64,000 bases of DNA from Methylomarinum sp965277025 (GTDB lineage: Bacteria; Pseudomonadota; Gammaproteobacteria; Methylococcales; Methylomonadaceae): contig OZ255706.1 in the NCBI GenBank assembly GCA_965277025.1, positions 682,001-746,000 of the forward strand, given 5' to 3'. Positions 19,680-29,158 of the stretch are shown piece by piece (the first letter of the stretch is position 1; the number at the start of each line of letters is the position of its first letter). The notes below the pieces were generated by a model. That model ran no database searches, was not told where the DNA came from, and worked only from the letters and a program-made list of their open reading frames with translations. The translations under genes were made by a program, and so were the position numbers.

Positions 19680-20597
19680 GTGAATATTACCTTGAGTATT
19701 ATACTCGCGATTATACTGGATCATTTACTGGGTGAAGCTAAACGCTATCACCCGTTAGTGGGGTTCGGCCGTTTGGCCGGCTGGCTGGAGACAACATTAA
19801 GGAAACCTGGACAACGCCCGCTTGCAGCAAAACTGTCAGGCATGCAGGGCTGGGCTTTACTGACCCTGCCTTTTCCTCTGTTACTCAGCCAACTTCCCTT
19901 ATCCGGTTTTTACACCATCATTTTTGACAGCCTGGTGCTGTATGTCTGTATTGCGCCCTCAAGTCTTAAACTGCATGCCCTTAAGGTTTATCAGGCGATA
20001 CGAGAGCAATCACTAATAGAGGCGCAACAGCAGGTGGCTCGGATTGTCAGTCGCGACACAGACAGGATGGATAAACAACAGGTGCAAAAAGCGGTCATCG
20101 AGTCGGTACTGGAAAATGGTGCGGATGCGGTATTTGCGCCGATATTCTGGTTTATCATAGCCGGCGGCCCTGCGGGTGCTGTATTTTATCGCCTGAGTAA
20201 TACGCTGGATGCCATGTGGGGCTATAAAAACAGTGATTATTACTATTTCGGCCGCTTTGCCGCCAAGATGGATGATCTGTTGAATTATCTACCGGCGCGA
20301 CTGACAGCATTGAGCTACGCGTTGACAGGCGCAACCCGGCAAGCATTGAATTGCTGGCGTCATCAAGCATCTTTTCTGGACAGCCCCAATGCCGGCCCTG
20401 TGATGACAGCCGGCGCCGGGGCGATAGATGTGCAATTAGGCGGCAGCACCTATTATCATGGCCAGCGTAAAGAGAAAATTCATTTTGGTTCAAGCCGTCA
20501 ATCGAGTCCTGACGATATTCTTCGCGCCAATAATTTAATCTTGCGCAGTTTGTTTTTGTGGCTGTTTTTTATTGCCCTTGGAGAGTCTATTGCTTGA
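19680..20597 (+). CDS. cobD: Adenosylcobinamide-phosphate synthase (CobD/CbiB)
   Basis: 305-residue inner-membrane protein with a GTG start. The N-terminal ILDHLLGEAKRYHPLVGFGR, the segment ESVLENGADAVFAPIFWF and RLSNTLDAMWGYKN are family hallmarks. It attaches the aminopropanol arm to cobyric acid. The end overlaps the cobC start region. Confidence 0.93.
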   Translation: MNITLSIILAIILDHLLGEAKRYHPLVGFGRLAGWLETTLRKPGQRPLAAKLSGMQGWALLTLPFPLLLSQLPLSGFYTIIFDSLVLYVCIAPSSLKLHALKVYQAIREQSLIEAQQQVARIVSRDTDRMDKQQVQKAVIESVLENGADAVFAPIFWFIIAGGPAGAVFYRLSNTLDAMWGYKNSDYYYFGRFAAKMDDLLNYLPARLTALSYALTGATRQALNCWRHQASFLDSPNAGPVMTAGAGAIDVQLGGSTYYHGQRKEKIHFGSSRQSSPDDILRANNLILRSLFLWLFFIALGESIA

Positions 20598-21597
20598 ACA
20601 TGGCGGTCAATTAAGACGCATCGCTCAAAACAGTCATCGCCCTCTTTCAGACTGGATCGATTTGTCCACTGGCGTCAATCCCAATGGCTGGCCGGTAGCG
20701 ACGCTTCCGGCAGAATGCTGGAATCGGCTGCCTGAACAGGACGATGGTTTGATCGAGGTGGCAGCCGACTACTATGGTAATTCCAACATTCTGGCCGTTG
20801 CCGGCAGTCAGGCCGCCATTCAACTATTGCCGATGCTTCGAAGCCGTAGCCGGGTAAGCGTATTAAGCCCTGCCTATGCAGAACATGCGGATAACTGGCG
20901 ACGAGCTGGCCATCTGATACGATGCATTCAAAGCGGTGAGATTGACGCGGTTTTAGAGCAAACCGATGTGCTGATCATTGTTAACCCGAATAATCCGACT
21001 GGCGAATATTTTAATCGGGAAGATTTGTTACGTTGGCATCGATCATTAAAAAAACGTGGCGGCTGGCTAATTGTCGATGAAGCATTTATTGATTGTCAGC
21101 CAGAACAAAGCCTTGCAGCAGAACCTGTGCAGGAGGGCTTGATTGTTCTGCGCTCTGTCGGTAAGTTTTTTGGGCTGGCAGGCATCCGTTGTGGTTTTGT
21201 TATTGCCCAGCCTGTCCTTTTGAACATTCTGCAAAACCAGTTAGGGCCGTGGACAATTAGTGGACCGGCCCGTTATGCCGCCCGGCAGGCGTTACTGGAT
21301 AATGATTGGCAGCAGAATACTCGCAAACAGTTATGCCATCAGTCTCAACGATTGTATAAATTGTTAAATCATTCTGGCTTGAATCCTTCAGGAGGGACAT
21401 ATTTATTCCAATGGATCAGGACTTCACAAGCGCAACTGATTTATCAATATTTTCTGCAACATGGCATCCTGATACGCTTATTTACTGATCCTGTCAAAAG
21501 TATCCGTTTGGGACTGCCGGCGAATGAAAACCAATGGCAAAGGCTGAATGCAACATTGACATGTTTATACACAGTACAAAACAATAACTTGCGATAG
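20590..21597 (+). CDS. cobC: Threonine-phosphate decarboxylase
   Basis: PLP-dependent fold-type I enzyme that makes aminopropanol phosphate for the cobalamin loop. I chose TTG 20590 because GGAG lies six bases upstream and the product then begins MLEHGGQLRR, as the family does. LSTGVNPNGWP, the NPNNPTGEYF loop, VDEAFIDCQPE and SVGKFFGLAGIRCG with the PLP lysine are visible. It overlaps cobD by 8 bases. Stop is TAG. Confidence 0.93.
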   Translation: MLEHGGQLRRIAQNSHRPLSDWIDLSTGVNPNGWPVATLPAECWNRLPEQDDGLIEVAADYYGNSNILAVAGSQAAIQLLPMLRSRSRVSVLSPAYAEHADNWRRAGHLIRCIQSGEIDAVLEQTDVLIIVNPNNPTGEYFNREDLLRWHRSLKKRGGWLIVDEAFIDCQPEQSLAAEPVQEGLIVLRSVGKFFGLAGIRCGFVIAQPVLLNILQNQLGPWTISGPARYAARQALLDNDWQQNTRKQLCHQSQRLYKLLNHSGLNPSGGTYLFQWIRTSQAQLIYQYFLQHGILIRLFTDPVKSIRLGLPANENQWQRLNATLTCLYTVQNNNLR

Positions 21598-21734
21598 CTT
21601 TCTAACAGTAACATTTAAAATCAGGCGATAAACATTAACCCGTTGATTCATATAACATCTTGTAATCTGGTTGTTTTTTGTACAATTTAAGAAAAACCTG
21701 ACTGAGCTGCAGTATTCAAAGCTTAAACAACATC

Positions 21735-21769
21735 TCATCCACAAAGTTATCCACAGAATTTGGGGATAA
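21735..21769. promoter_or_regulatory. Cluster of DnaA-box-like 9-mers upstream of phoB
   Basis: TTATCCACA (21747-21755) is a consensus DnaA box; TCATCCACA (21735-21743) and the reverse TTATCCCCA (21761-21769) are one-mismatch versions, all within 35 bases. This may be a DnaA regulatory or titration site. No AT-rich unwinding region or dnaA/dnaN genes are present, so it is not evidence for an origin. Confidence 0.45.
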
Positions 21770-21820
21770 CTTCACAGCTTCCGCTGTTCCAGGACTGATT
21801 CTTTATACATTGAAATAACA

Positions 21821-21838
21821 ATGTCATAGAATCGTCAT
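21821..21838 (+). promoter_or_regulatory. Pho box upstream of phoB
   Basis: Two 7-base direct repeats, ATGTCAT and TCGTCAT, are separated by 4 bases, matching the PhoB-binding layout. It lies 46 bases before phoB, which suggests autoregulation under phosphate limitation. Confidence 0.6.
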
Positions 21839-21883
21839 AAACAAGACTTATAGTGACAAATAATTTAATTAGTTACAGCGTTT

Positions 21884-22576
21884 ATGCAAAAAAAAATTCT
21901 ACTGGTCGAAGACGAAGAAGCTATTCGGGAAATGCTGGAGATAATTCTAAAGCAGGCCGATTATCATGTCTTTTCTGCCTCTAGCGCTGAACAGGCACAG
22001 ATGCTATTGGCAGATACTTTACCCGATCTCATTTTACTGGACTGGATGCTGCCAGGCATCAGCGGCGTAGACTTTGCCCGTCGTTTAAAAAAAGATCCCG
22101 ATCTCCAACAGCTCCCGGTAATTTTGTTGACAGCTCGTGGTGAGGAAGAAGACAAAGTCAAAGGGCTGGAGCTGGGAGCAGATGATTATGTCACCAAGCC
22201 TTTTTCACCCAAGGAATTGATGGCCCGAATCAAGGCGGTATTACGGCGAGCCTCTCCTGCCAATGATGATGGCCTGATTCAACAAGGAGGTTTTGAACTG
22301 CTGCTGGACAAGCATGAATTAAGCTTTAACGGACAAAAACTGGATGTAAGCCCCCTGGAATTCAAGTTGATGCATTTTTTTATGACCCACCCGGGCATTG
22401 TATATAGCCGAACACAATTACTGGATCAGGTGTGGGGCCGTAGTGTGTACGTCGAGGAACGAACCGTCGATGTGCATATCAGGCGGCTAAGAAAAATCCT
22501 CGCTGAATATGGTGCGAAAGATGCTATTGAAACAGTCAGAGGTTTTGGTTATCGCTTTGCTGTGGACAAATCCTGA
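21884..22576 (+). CDS. phoB: Phosphate regulon response regulator PhoB
   Basis: 230 residues. The receiver domain has the acidic pocket VEDEEA, the phosphorylatable D53 in LLDWMLPG and K105 in VTKPFSPKE. The C-terminal OmpR-type winged helix has RTVDVHIRRLRK. A Pho box lies upstream and phoR follows with a TGATG overlap. Confidence 0.95.
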   Translation: MQKKILLVEDEEAIREMLEIILKQADYHVFSASSAEQAQMLLADTLPDLILLDWMLPGISGVDFARRLKKDPDLQQLPVILLTARGEEEDKVKGLELGADDYVTKPFSPKELMARIKAVLRRASPANDDGLIQQGGFELLLDKHELSFNGQKLDVSPLEFKLMHFFMTHPGIVYSRTQLLDQVWGRSVYVEERTVDVHIRRLRKILAEYGAKDAIETVRGFGYRFAVDKS

Positions 22577-23847
22577 TGATACGTTGGCGAAGGGAAATCA
22601 TCATTTTACTGTTTGAGCTTTTGCTGGTCTCTATCCTAGGCGCGGTTTTCGGTCATTTTTTAATATACTTGACTGTATTGCTGGCAGCCTTGTTGATCCG
22701 GCAAAGTTTGTTGATCAACCGGCTGGAGCGTAACTTAAGCCAGGGCTTTTTGGCCGATAACCAAAAAGCCAAAGGCATCTGGGAAGAAATCTATCTGCAT
22801 TTGTATAAAATTCGCAAAAAAGAAAAAGAGCGCAAACAGAAGCTGAAAAAAATGTTGAAACGCTTTCGTCGTTCGACCGACGCTTTGCCAGACGCTGCGG
22901 TTGTACTGGATGCTGAAGACAGAATCGAATGGAGTAATAAATCAGCCCGGCAATTATTAGGCCTGAAAAAGAAAGATAATGGACAACACATTATCAATTT
23001 ACTGCGTTCTCCCGTTTTTGTCAGTTATTTATTGTCACGGGATTATCGGCACAAGATCACACTGAACTCACCTGTCAATGACCAGGTATTATTGCAAATC
23101 AATATCGTTCCTTACGGCGGAGGCCAAAGGTTATTGCTGGCGGAAGATATCACCCATATCAACAAACTGGAACAGATGCGCAAGGATTTCGCCGCCAATG
23201 TTTCGCACGAACTACGAACACCTTTGACCGTTTTAAAAGGTTATCTGGAAACATTAAAAGAACAAGATTCAAGTGATCCATTGATAAAACTTTCAGTGGA
23301 AAAAATGTCCGAGCAAAGTGACAGGATGCAAAACCTGGTGAATGACTTGCTCTTGCTGACCCGGCTGGAAACACGGGAGAAACACCAGGATTGTGTTGAT
23401 ATGGCTGAACTGCTGCGGCAAATTTGCCAGGAAGCGACGCACATAGATAAAAACTCTCAACGGGTTCATCTAAAAATCAAATGTACTGATAATCTGCTCG
23501 GCGATGAGCAGGAATTACGCAGTGCTTTCAGTAATTTATTGATCAATGCACTGAAATATTCACCAGCGGAATCCCAGGTGACCGTTAGCTGGTATCGCAC
23601 CAACAAGTATTTATGCCTGGAAGTCTCAGACAAAGGTGAAGGTATTGCCGAAGCGGATATTTCAAGAATCACCGAGCGTTTCTACCGCGTGGACAGAAAA
23701 AGGTCTTATAAAATCAATGGCACAGGCCTTGGCCTTTCCATTGTCAAACATGTTTTGATTCGCCATGATGCCCAATTGCAGATAAGAAGCCAATTGGGCA
23801 AAGGCAGTGAGTTTCGTTGTCTGTTTCCGTTACGTCGTCAATGTTGA
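22576..23847 (+). CDS. phoR: Phosphate regulon sensor histidine kinase PhoR
   Basis: 423 residues. Two N-terminal membrane helices, a PAS domain (DALPDAAVVLDAEDRIEWSN), HisKA with the phosphoacceptor histidine in NVSHELRTPLTVLKGY near residue 210, and HATPase_c with NLLINALKYS, DKGEGI and GTGLGLSIVKH. It phosphorylates PhoB under low phosphate. It converges with manC with no gap: the two stop codons abut. Confidence 0.95.
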   Translation: MIRWRREIIILLFELLLVSILGAVFGHFLIYLTVLLAALLIRQSLLINRLERNLSQGFLADNQKAKGIWEEIYLHLYKIRKKEKERKQKLKKMLKRFRRSTDALPDAAVVLDAEDRIEWSNKSARQLLGLKKKDNGQHIINLLRSPVFVSYLLSRDYRHKITLNSPVNDQVLLQINIVPYGGGQRLLLAEDITHINKLEQMRKDFAANVSHELRTPLTVLKGYLETLKEQDSSDPLIKLSVEKMSEQSDRMQNLVNDLLLLTRLETREKHQDCVDMAELLRQICQEATHIDKNSQRVHLKIKCTDNLLGDEQELRSAFSNLLINALKYSPAESQVTVSWYRTNKYLCLEVSDKGEGIAEADISRITERFYRVDRKRSYKINGTGLGLSIVKHVLIRHDAQLQIRSQLGKGSEFRCLFPLRRQC

Positions 23848-25245
23848 TTATTGCCGGCCATAATCATCCTGCAACCGGATAATGTCATCTTCACCCAGGT
23901 AGCTTCCTGATTGCACTTCGACGATTTCCAGCGGAATCACGCCCGGGTTTTCCAGACAATGAACCACACCCAATGGAATATAGGTAGATTCATTTTCGCT
24001 CAGCAGTATTTTTTCATCACCCCGGGTGACCATCGCCGTGCCTTTCACGACAATCCAGTGTTCGGCGCGGTGATGATGTTTTTGTAGAGAAAGTTTGGCG
24101 CCAGGGTTAACGACAATACGTTTGGTCTGATGGCGTTCGCCATCTTCGATGCAATGATAATATCCCCAGGAGCGGTAGACTTTACGATGAATAGTCGCTT
24201 CCCTGCGCTGTTGCTATTTAAGCTGGTCTACCGCTTCTTTGACATCTTGCACCCGATCTTTATGAGCAATCATCACCGCATCATCGGTTTCCACCACAAT
24301 CAGATTATCAATCCCGACGGTGACGACTAATTTGTTGCTCGACAACAAAAACGAATCCTGACTGTCCAGCGCCAACACATCACCGCTGATAGCGTTCCCC
24401 TGACTGTCTTTATCGGTAATATCCCATAATGCCGACCAGGAACCAATATCATTCCAGCCTGCATCCAATGGGATCATGGCGGCCTGGTCGGTTTTTTCCA
24501 TCACGGCGTAATCGATGGAATCAGAAGGACAGGCTAAAAATGCTTCCTTTTCCGGGCGGAGAAAATCTTGATCTTGCTCGGCATTCTCCATGGCCTTTTG
24601 ACAAGCGGCTAAAATATCGGGTCGATATTGACCCAGCTCCTGCAGGAATCGTCCGGCTTTAAAGGCGAATATGCCACTATTCCAATAATAACCACCCGCC
24701 TCCAAATAACGTTGTGCAGTATTTTGATCGGGCTTTTCAACAAATTGCTCGATCCGGTAACTGGCCTGATCAATGCTGTCCCCGGTTTTGATGTATCCGT
24801 AACCGGTTTCGGGCGCTGTCGGTACAATACCAAAAGTGACCATATAACCTTGCTCCGCCAATGTATTAGCTTTAGCAATGGCTTGTTTGAACGGTTCGGC
24901 CTGGGTGATGACATGATCAGCCGGCAATACCAGCAATATATCATCGGCTTGACTGGCCAGCGCCGCCAGAGCGATAGCAGGAGCAGTGTTTCTACCCACG
25001 GGCTCGAGAATAATCGCATTGGGATGAATACCGATTTCCCGTAATTGCTCGGCCATCATAAAACGATGATCTTCATTACAGACCGCCACCGGTGGTTGAA
25101 GATCAGGCAGGCCTTGCAAACGCAATATAGTCTCCTGCACCATGGTTTTGCTTGATGCCAGCGGCAAAAACTGTTTGGGGTGCTGATTACGAGACAAGGG
25201 CCACAACCGGGTACCGGAACCGCCTGAAAGAATCACGGGAATCAT
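23848..25245 (-). pseudogene. manC: Mannose-1-phosphate guanylyltransferase / mannose-6-phosphate isomerase with in-frame amber codon
   Basis: A bifunctional type II PMI-GMP enzyme making GDP-mannose for polysaccharides. The N-terminal nucleotidyltransferase domain has ILSGGSGTRLWPLSR, PADHVI and FVEKPD. After AVDQLK the codon at 24214-24216 is TAG. The same frame then continues as QQRREATIHRKVYRSWGYY and a full cupin domain (HHHRAEHWIVVKG, ENPGVIPLEIVEVQSG). The stop sits exactly in the linker between the two domains. The separate cupin ORF has only an internal ATG late in the domain, so efficient independent translation is unlikely. AAGGAG precedes the start. Confidence 0.9.
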
Positions 25246-25576
25246 ATACTCTCCTTATATTGAATGATACTGGATATAGTGTAGACGTTAGTCTAGCATA
25301 TGATTTTTTATCAAAATAATTTTGAATATGTATATTGATGTTTTTAATGGTGATGCCGATGGAATTTGTGCGCTTGTTCAATTGAGGCTTTCCCAGCCAA
25401 TAGACTCAAAATTGATTACTGGGGTTAAACGCAATATTCAGTTATTGAAACAAGTCACGGTCGATAAAAATGACCATGTGACTGTATTGGATATTTCTCT
25501 CGCTAAAAATAAAAATGATCTGCAGAGAATTTTAGCTCAAGGTGCCACAGTAATATATATTGATCACCACCAAGCA

Positions 25577-27152
25577 CAGGACGACGTCATCTAAATCGCC
25601 TCTCCCCCGGCCACACCTTAACCAGCCTGATCCAGGGCCTTGGCGTAGTGAGGTTTCCCGGCTTGAAGCGGGATATTCGGTCGATTGGGCTGCAAAAAGC
25701 CGCCGAATGGCAGTTCGCCATGGTCATTGGCCATACCGGGGCCTGGCCGATCACCGTCGGCCCCCGATGACGACCTGGGCCGGCCGTGTCAGCGCAGGAA
25801 GACAGCGAGCGCCTGCGCAGGATGGGCCGCAAAATGGCGGATCATGCTGGCGATGGATTGCCGCGGCTGACGGATCAGGCGACGCAGCAGGCCGATGACG
25901 GCGTTTCGCAGGCAGGCGAGCACCTGGGGGCCATGGCCCTTTCGAACCTGGCAGCGGTCCTCATCGAACGTGACATCGCGGACCCAATGGAGGCGGTTCT
26001 CGATACTCCAGTGCCCCCGGTTGAGGGCCAGCAGTTGCCCGGGGTCGGCCTGTTCCGGGGTGAGATCAGTGATGCAGAAGATCTGTTCTGTGCGTGTCCT
26101 GCCGGTCTTGGACACGGTGACCTGGCGTTCGATCCGGCAGACCTGGCCCACATGGGGGAAATCGAGATAGGCATTGAGCGCAACGGTGGTGCGAAGGGTG
26201 CGCTGCTCGATCCGACCGTGTCCCTTGTCCACCGTGGTGTGCTCAGGGGGGAATGGATTCCCGGTCGAAAGCCTTGAGATCGTTGGCCAGGGTTTTCTGG
26301 TTGTCCTTGACCGTGAACAGGTAGTGCGCGCCCTTTTCCTCGACCAGGAAGCGGGCGGTCTCGCGTTGGGTGTGGAGCGTATCGGCGGTGACCACACGCC
26401 TCTCGATGGAGAGGGGATCGAGCAGCTCCCGCAGGGCCGGGATCTCATTACTCTTGGTCTCGACCGCGCGCTGTGCCAGGACGGTGCCCTGCCGAGGGAA
26501 CAGGGCGGCGAGCAGATGCGTCTGGCGGCCATCGCCCCGGCGAGCGCCCTTGAGGGTCTTGCCGTCGATGGCCAGGGGTTCGTCGGCCGGTGCGCTGGCC
26601 TGGACCCAGGCGGAAAAGGCCTGCTCCAGCGCCACCGGCTCCACCTGCTGGAGCACGCGGCGGAAGGTGGGCTCGGAGGGGGCGACGAAGCGTTGCTGTC
26701 TGCGATCGAAATAGGCCCGCAGGCGCTTGAGCTGCGTCTGGGTCAGGCGGGCGGCGTACTCACTGATGGCCAGATAGCCCCGGGCGCCGGCCAGGGTGGC
26801 CGCCAGGGCGATGGTCAGCACCGTCGGCAGGGGGTGCAGCTGACGGCGTCCACCGCGGGGTTCGGGTAAGCGGCCCAGCTGTTCGCGCAACTGGGCCATC
26901 TCCAGGTCGCTCAGATTGATCTTCTGCATCGGGGTGCTCCAATCGGGATGAGGGATCGGGTGGCGCAGCCAGTGGCGCGCCCGCTCATGGCGCTGTATCG
27001 GTCGCACGATGACATCGGACAGCGGCAGGGATCATGGTAAATCCACTTCGATCATGGTGATTGAATTCAAGCATGATCTGAGGTGAACGTCCAGCAATTA
27101 TCCAATAGTGCAGGTTTGTCAGTGGGTTATCGGATTAGATGACGTGGCCCTG
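25577..27152 (-). mobile_element. ISAs1-family element, copy A (1576 bp)
   Basis: The ends are caggacgacgtcatctaa on the left and the inverse of cagggccacgtcatctaa on the right. A perfect 10-bp target duplication, CCACCAAGCA, lies at 25567-25576 and 27153-27162. The element is far richer in GC than its host, which suggests recent arrival from a high-GC lineage. Confidence 0.95.
25789..26929 (-). pseudogene. ISAs1-family transposase, split by a frameshift at CCC CCC TGA
   Basis: ATG 26929 has GGAG seven bases upstream. The N-terminal DUF4338-like part and ADEPLAIDGKTLKGARR (first DDE aspartate) are in one frame up to ESIPP near 26245; HTTVDKGHGRIEQRT, HWSIENRLHWVRD and the C-terminus follow in the +1 frame. 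Copy C at 51890-53030 has the identical break, so it predates their divergence or is a recoding site. Confidence 0.85.
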
Positions 27153-27242
27153 CCACCAAGCAGGTGAGATTCCAACATATAAGCGATTGACAACCCTGAT
27201 CGATACACAAAGCCATGTTTGTACCAGTTTATTGGTTAATCA

Positions 27243-28347
27243 CTGATGTTACGCGCTACGCCGGATAATTGATAAAATTTGAGGATGAACAAAGAGAAAT
27301 TAGACCTGTACACAGACTATTTAATCAGCAATACGAGCTATGCGACGGCGACGGGTTTGTCGTCAATGTTAGATGGAGAAGTTAGCCATGATAGTGTCAC
27401 GCGTTTTTTATCGTCCAGAGCGTATACATCAAAAGACCTCTGGCTGGAGGTTAAACGAACAGTCCGGAAGATTGAAGAAGAATCAGGGTGTTTGATTTTT
27501 GACGATACAATCCAGGAGAAGCAATGGACAGACGAGAATGAAGTCATTTGTTGGCATTATGACCATTGCCAGGGGCGGTCAGTCAAAGGCATCAATCTAT
27601 TGAATGCCTTGTATCATACGGGCAATGTTTCGATACCCGTAGCCTTTGAAGTGGTCAAAAAACCGATTCAGTTTTGTGATATCAAAACAAAGCAGGTTAA
27701 ACGAATGGCTACGGTGACCAAAAATGAGCTGATGCGTGCGATGATTCAACAGTGTTTGAACAATCGGCTTCAATTTCGCTATGTGTTGATGGATAGCTGG
27801 TTTACGGCTAAAGAGAATCTGGAGTTTATTGTTGACAAAGACAAACATTTCATTGGGGCTTTAAAGGATAATCGCCTGGTGACGTTGAACGTTGACGACA
27901 AGAAACAAGGAAAATTTACCCGTGTCAGTGACATTGCATTAGAGGATAAACAAGCAGTACGCGGCTGGCTAAAAGGCTACCCACATGAAGTCCTGATTGT
28001 CCGGCAAATCTTTACAAACAAAGACGGCAGTACGGCAACCGTTAATCTGGTGTGCAGTGATTTAACATTAACGGGTAAAAAGGTTGCGGCAATCTATCAG
28101 AAACGCTGGAAAGTCGAAGAATTTCATAAATCATTGAAATCCAATGCCGGGTTGGCAAAGTCGCCTACTCGTACCCCAACAACACAAAACAATCATATTT
28201 TTATGGCCATTATGGCGGTCTTTAAACTGGGGTGTCTCAAAATAAAACACCAAACCAGTCATTTTGCTTTGAAGGCTAAATTATATATCAAGGCTATTCG
28301 GCAGGCTTTTGCTGAATTGCAACAATTCAAGACCGCGTAACATCAGT
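27243..28347 (+). mobile_element. IS4/IS701-like element, copy 1 (1105 bp)
   Basis: Perfect 13-base inverted ends, ctgatgttacgcg and cgcgtaacatcag, are flanked by a 7-bp target duplication TTAATCA at 27236-27242 and 28348-28354. A solo left-end remnant lies at 5495-5535. Confidence 0.9.
27285..28340 (+). CDS. DDE transposase (IS4/IS701-like)
   Basis: Single intact frame. LIFDDTIQEKQW and MDSWFTAKENLEFI carry likely catalytic aspartates; YQKRWKVEEFHKSLKS carries the YREK-type glutamate. The family name is uncertain; it shares the layout of the transposase at 41913-42998. The start is uncertain between TTG 27279 and ATG 27285. Confidence 0.85.
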   Translation: MNKEKLDLYTDYLISNTSYATATGLSSMLDGEVSHDSVTRFLSSRAYTSKDLWLEVKRTVRKIEEESGCLIFDDTIQEKQWTDENEVICWHYDHCQGRSVKGINLLNALYHTGNVSIPVAFEVVKKPIQFCDIKTKQVKRMATVTKNELMRAMIQQCLNNRLQFRYVLMDSWFTAKENLEFIVDKDKHFIGALKDNRLVTLNVDDKKQGKFTRVSDIALEDKQAVRGWLKGYPHEVLIVRQIFTNKDGSTATVNLVCSDLTLTGKKVAAIYQKRWKVEEFHKSLKSNAGLAKSPTRTPTTQNNHIFMAIMAVFKLGCLKIKHQTSHFALKAKLYIKAIRQAFAELQQFKTA

Positions 28348-29158
28348 TAATCAATATCTGAATGGTCAGTTTCCAGAATGGGCAGTAGTCGCAGCTTATG
28401 GCGATAATCTGGATAACAGTGCCAACAAACTGGCCGAATCACTTAATTTGGACAATTCTCAACGTGAGCAACTAAGGCGTTTAGGTATTTGTATCAACTA
28501 CAATGGTTATGGTGGTCAGATTGAAGACCTGCATTTTCACCCGGCTGAACTTTTTTCAAAATTGGTAAAATATTCCAGTCCTTTTGATTTCATCCAGCAA
28601 CGAGAAGACTTATTTCAGAAACTACAAAGGGCTTATCAAGCCGATATGGAGCGAGGTTTAGCAGTCAAGCCATATTTACAAGATGACGATATTGTTGTTC
28701 TTATTCTCCCGGATGCAGCCTGGGCAAGGAGGGTCAGTGGTGTTTTAGGAAATGAGTTGGCCAATAACTCGCCAGACAAAGCCCATGCAATTTTAACGAA
28801 AATATGTTCAGATGGATTTATGGTGAGCGTCAGAGCACCATTAACTAATAGAACCGGTGCAGATGAACTATGCGCACAATTTGAAACAGGTGGTGGACGA
28901 AAGGCCGCTGCCGGTATAAACAATCTTCCCGCCAATCAGCTCAATCATTTCATTTCTCTTTTTAAACAACAATATTCCTGAAACGATTATGACTAAAAAT
29001 GCCGTAATACCGTGTGGCGTCATTCCAGCATAGTCGGGCATGAGCGTTTCAACTTTTGTACTGTATCTAAGATAATGTTCGTCATCGATTATGTAGCGAT
29101 TTTGTTCTAACGATCATGTGATTCACTTAATGTCAGAGCGGGGACTCGTTAATTCTCA

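Larger units (their letters stand above)
25328..28981 (-). other. Locus note: the DHH gene lies on the plus strand (see next entry)
   Basis: This interval contains one interrupted plus-strand gene plus two insertion elements, ISAs1 at 25577-27152 and an IS4/IS701-like element at 27243-28347. No minus-strand host gene is present. Confidence 0.3.
25328..28981 (+). pseudogene. DHH-family phosphoesterase, interrupted by two insertion sequences and a frameshift
   Basis: The N-terminus YIDVFNGDADGICALVQLR is the DHH-superfamily motif I, and YIDHHQA is the DHH motif. ISAs1 splits the gene after 25576 and an IS4/IS701-like element after 27242. Removing each element with one target copy rejoins DHHQAGEIPTYKR and LLVNQYLNGQFPEW. 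After that a single base is missing near 28382 (one G of an expected GGG), and the rest runs in a third frame to 28981, including GGGRKAAAG, the DHHA1-type RNA/substrate motif. Three lesions make it clearly dead. Confidence 0.85.

Noticed and set aside
21735..21769. Chromosomal replication origin
   Set aside because: There are only three DnaA-like boxes, no AT-rich unwinding element and no dnaA, dnaN or gidA neighbourhood.
26174..26869. 231-residue plus-strand frame inside ISAs1 (and its twin at 52275-52931)
   Set aside because: It is antisense to the transposase, arises from high GC content, and resembles no protein.
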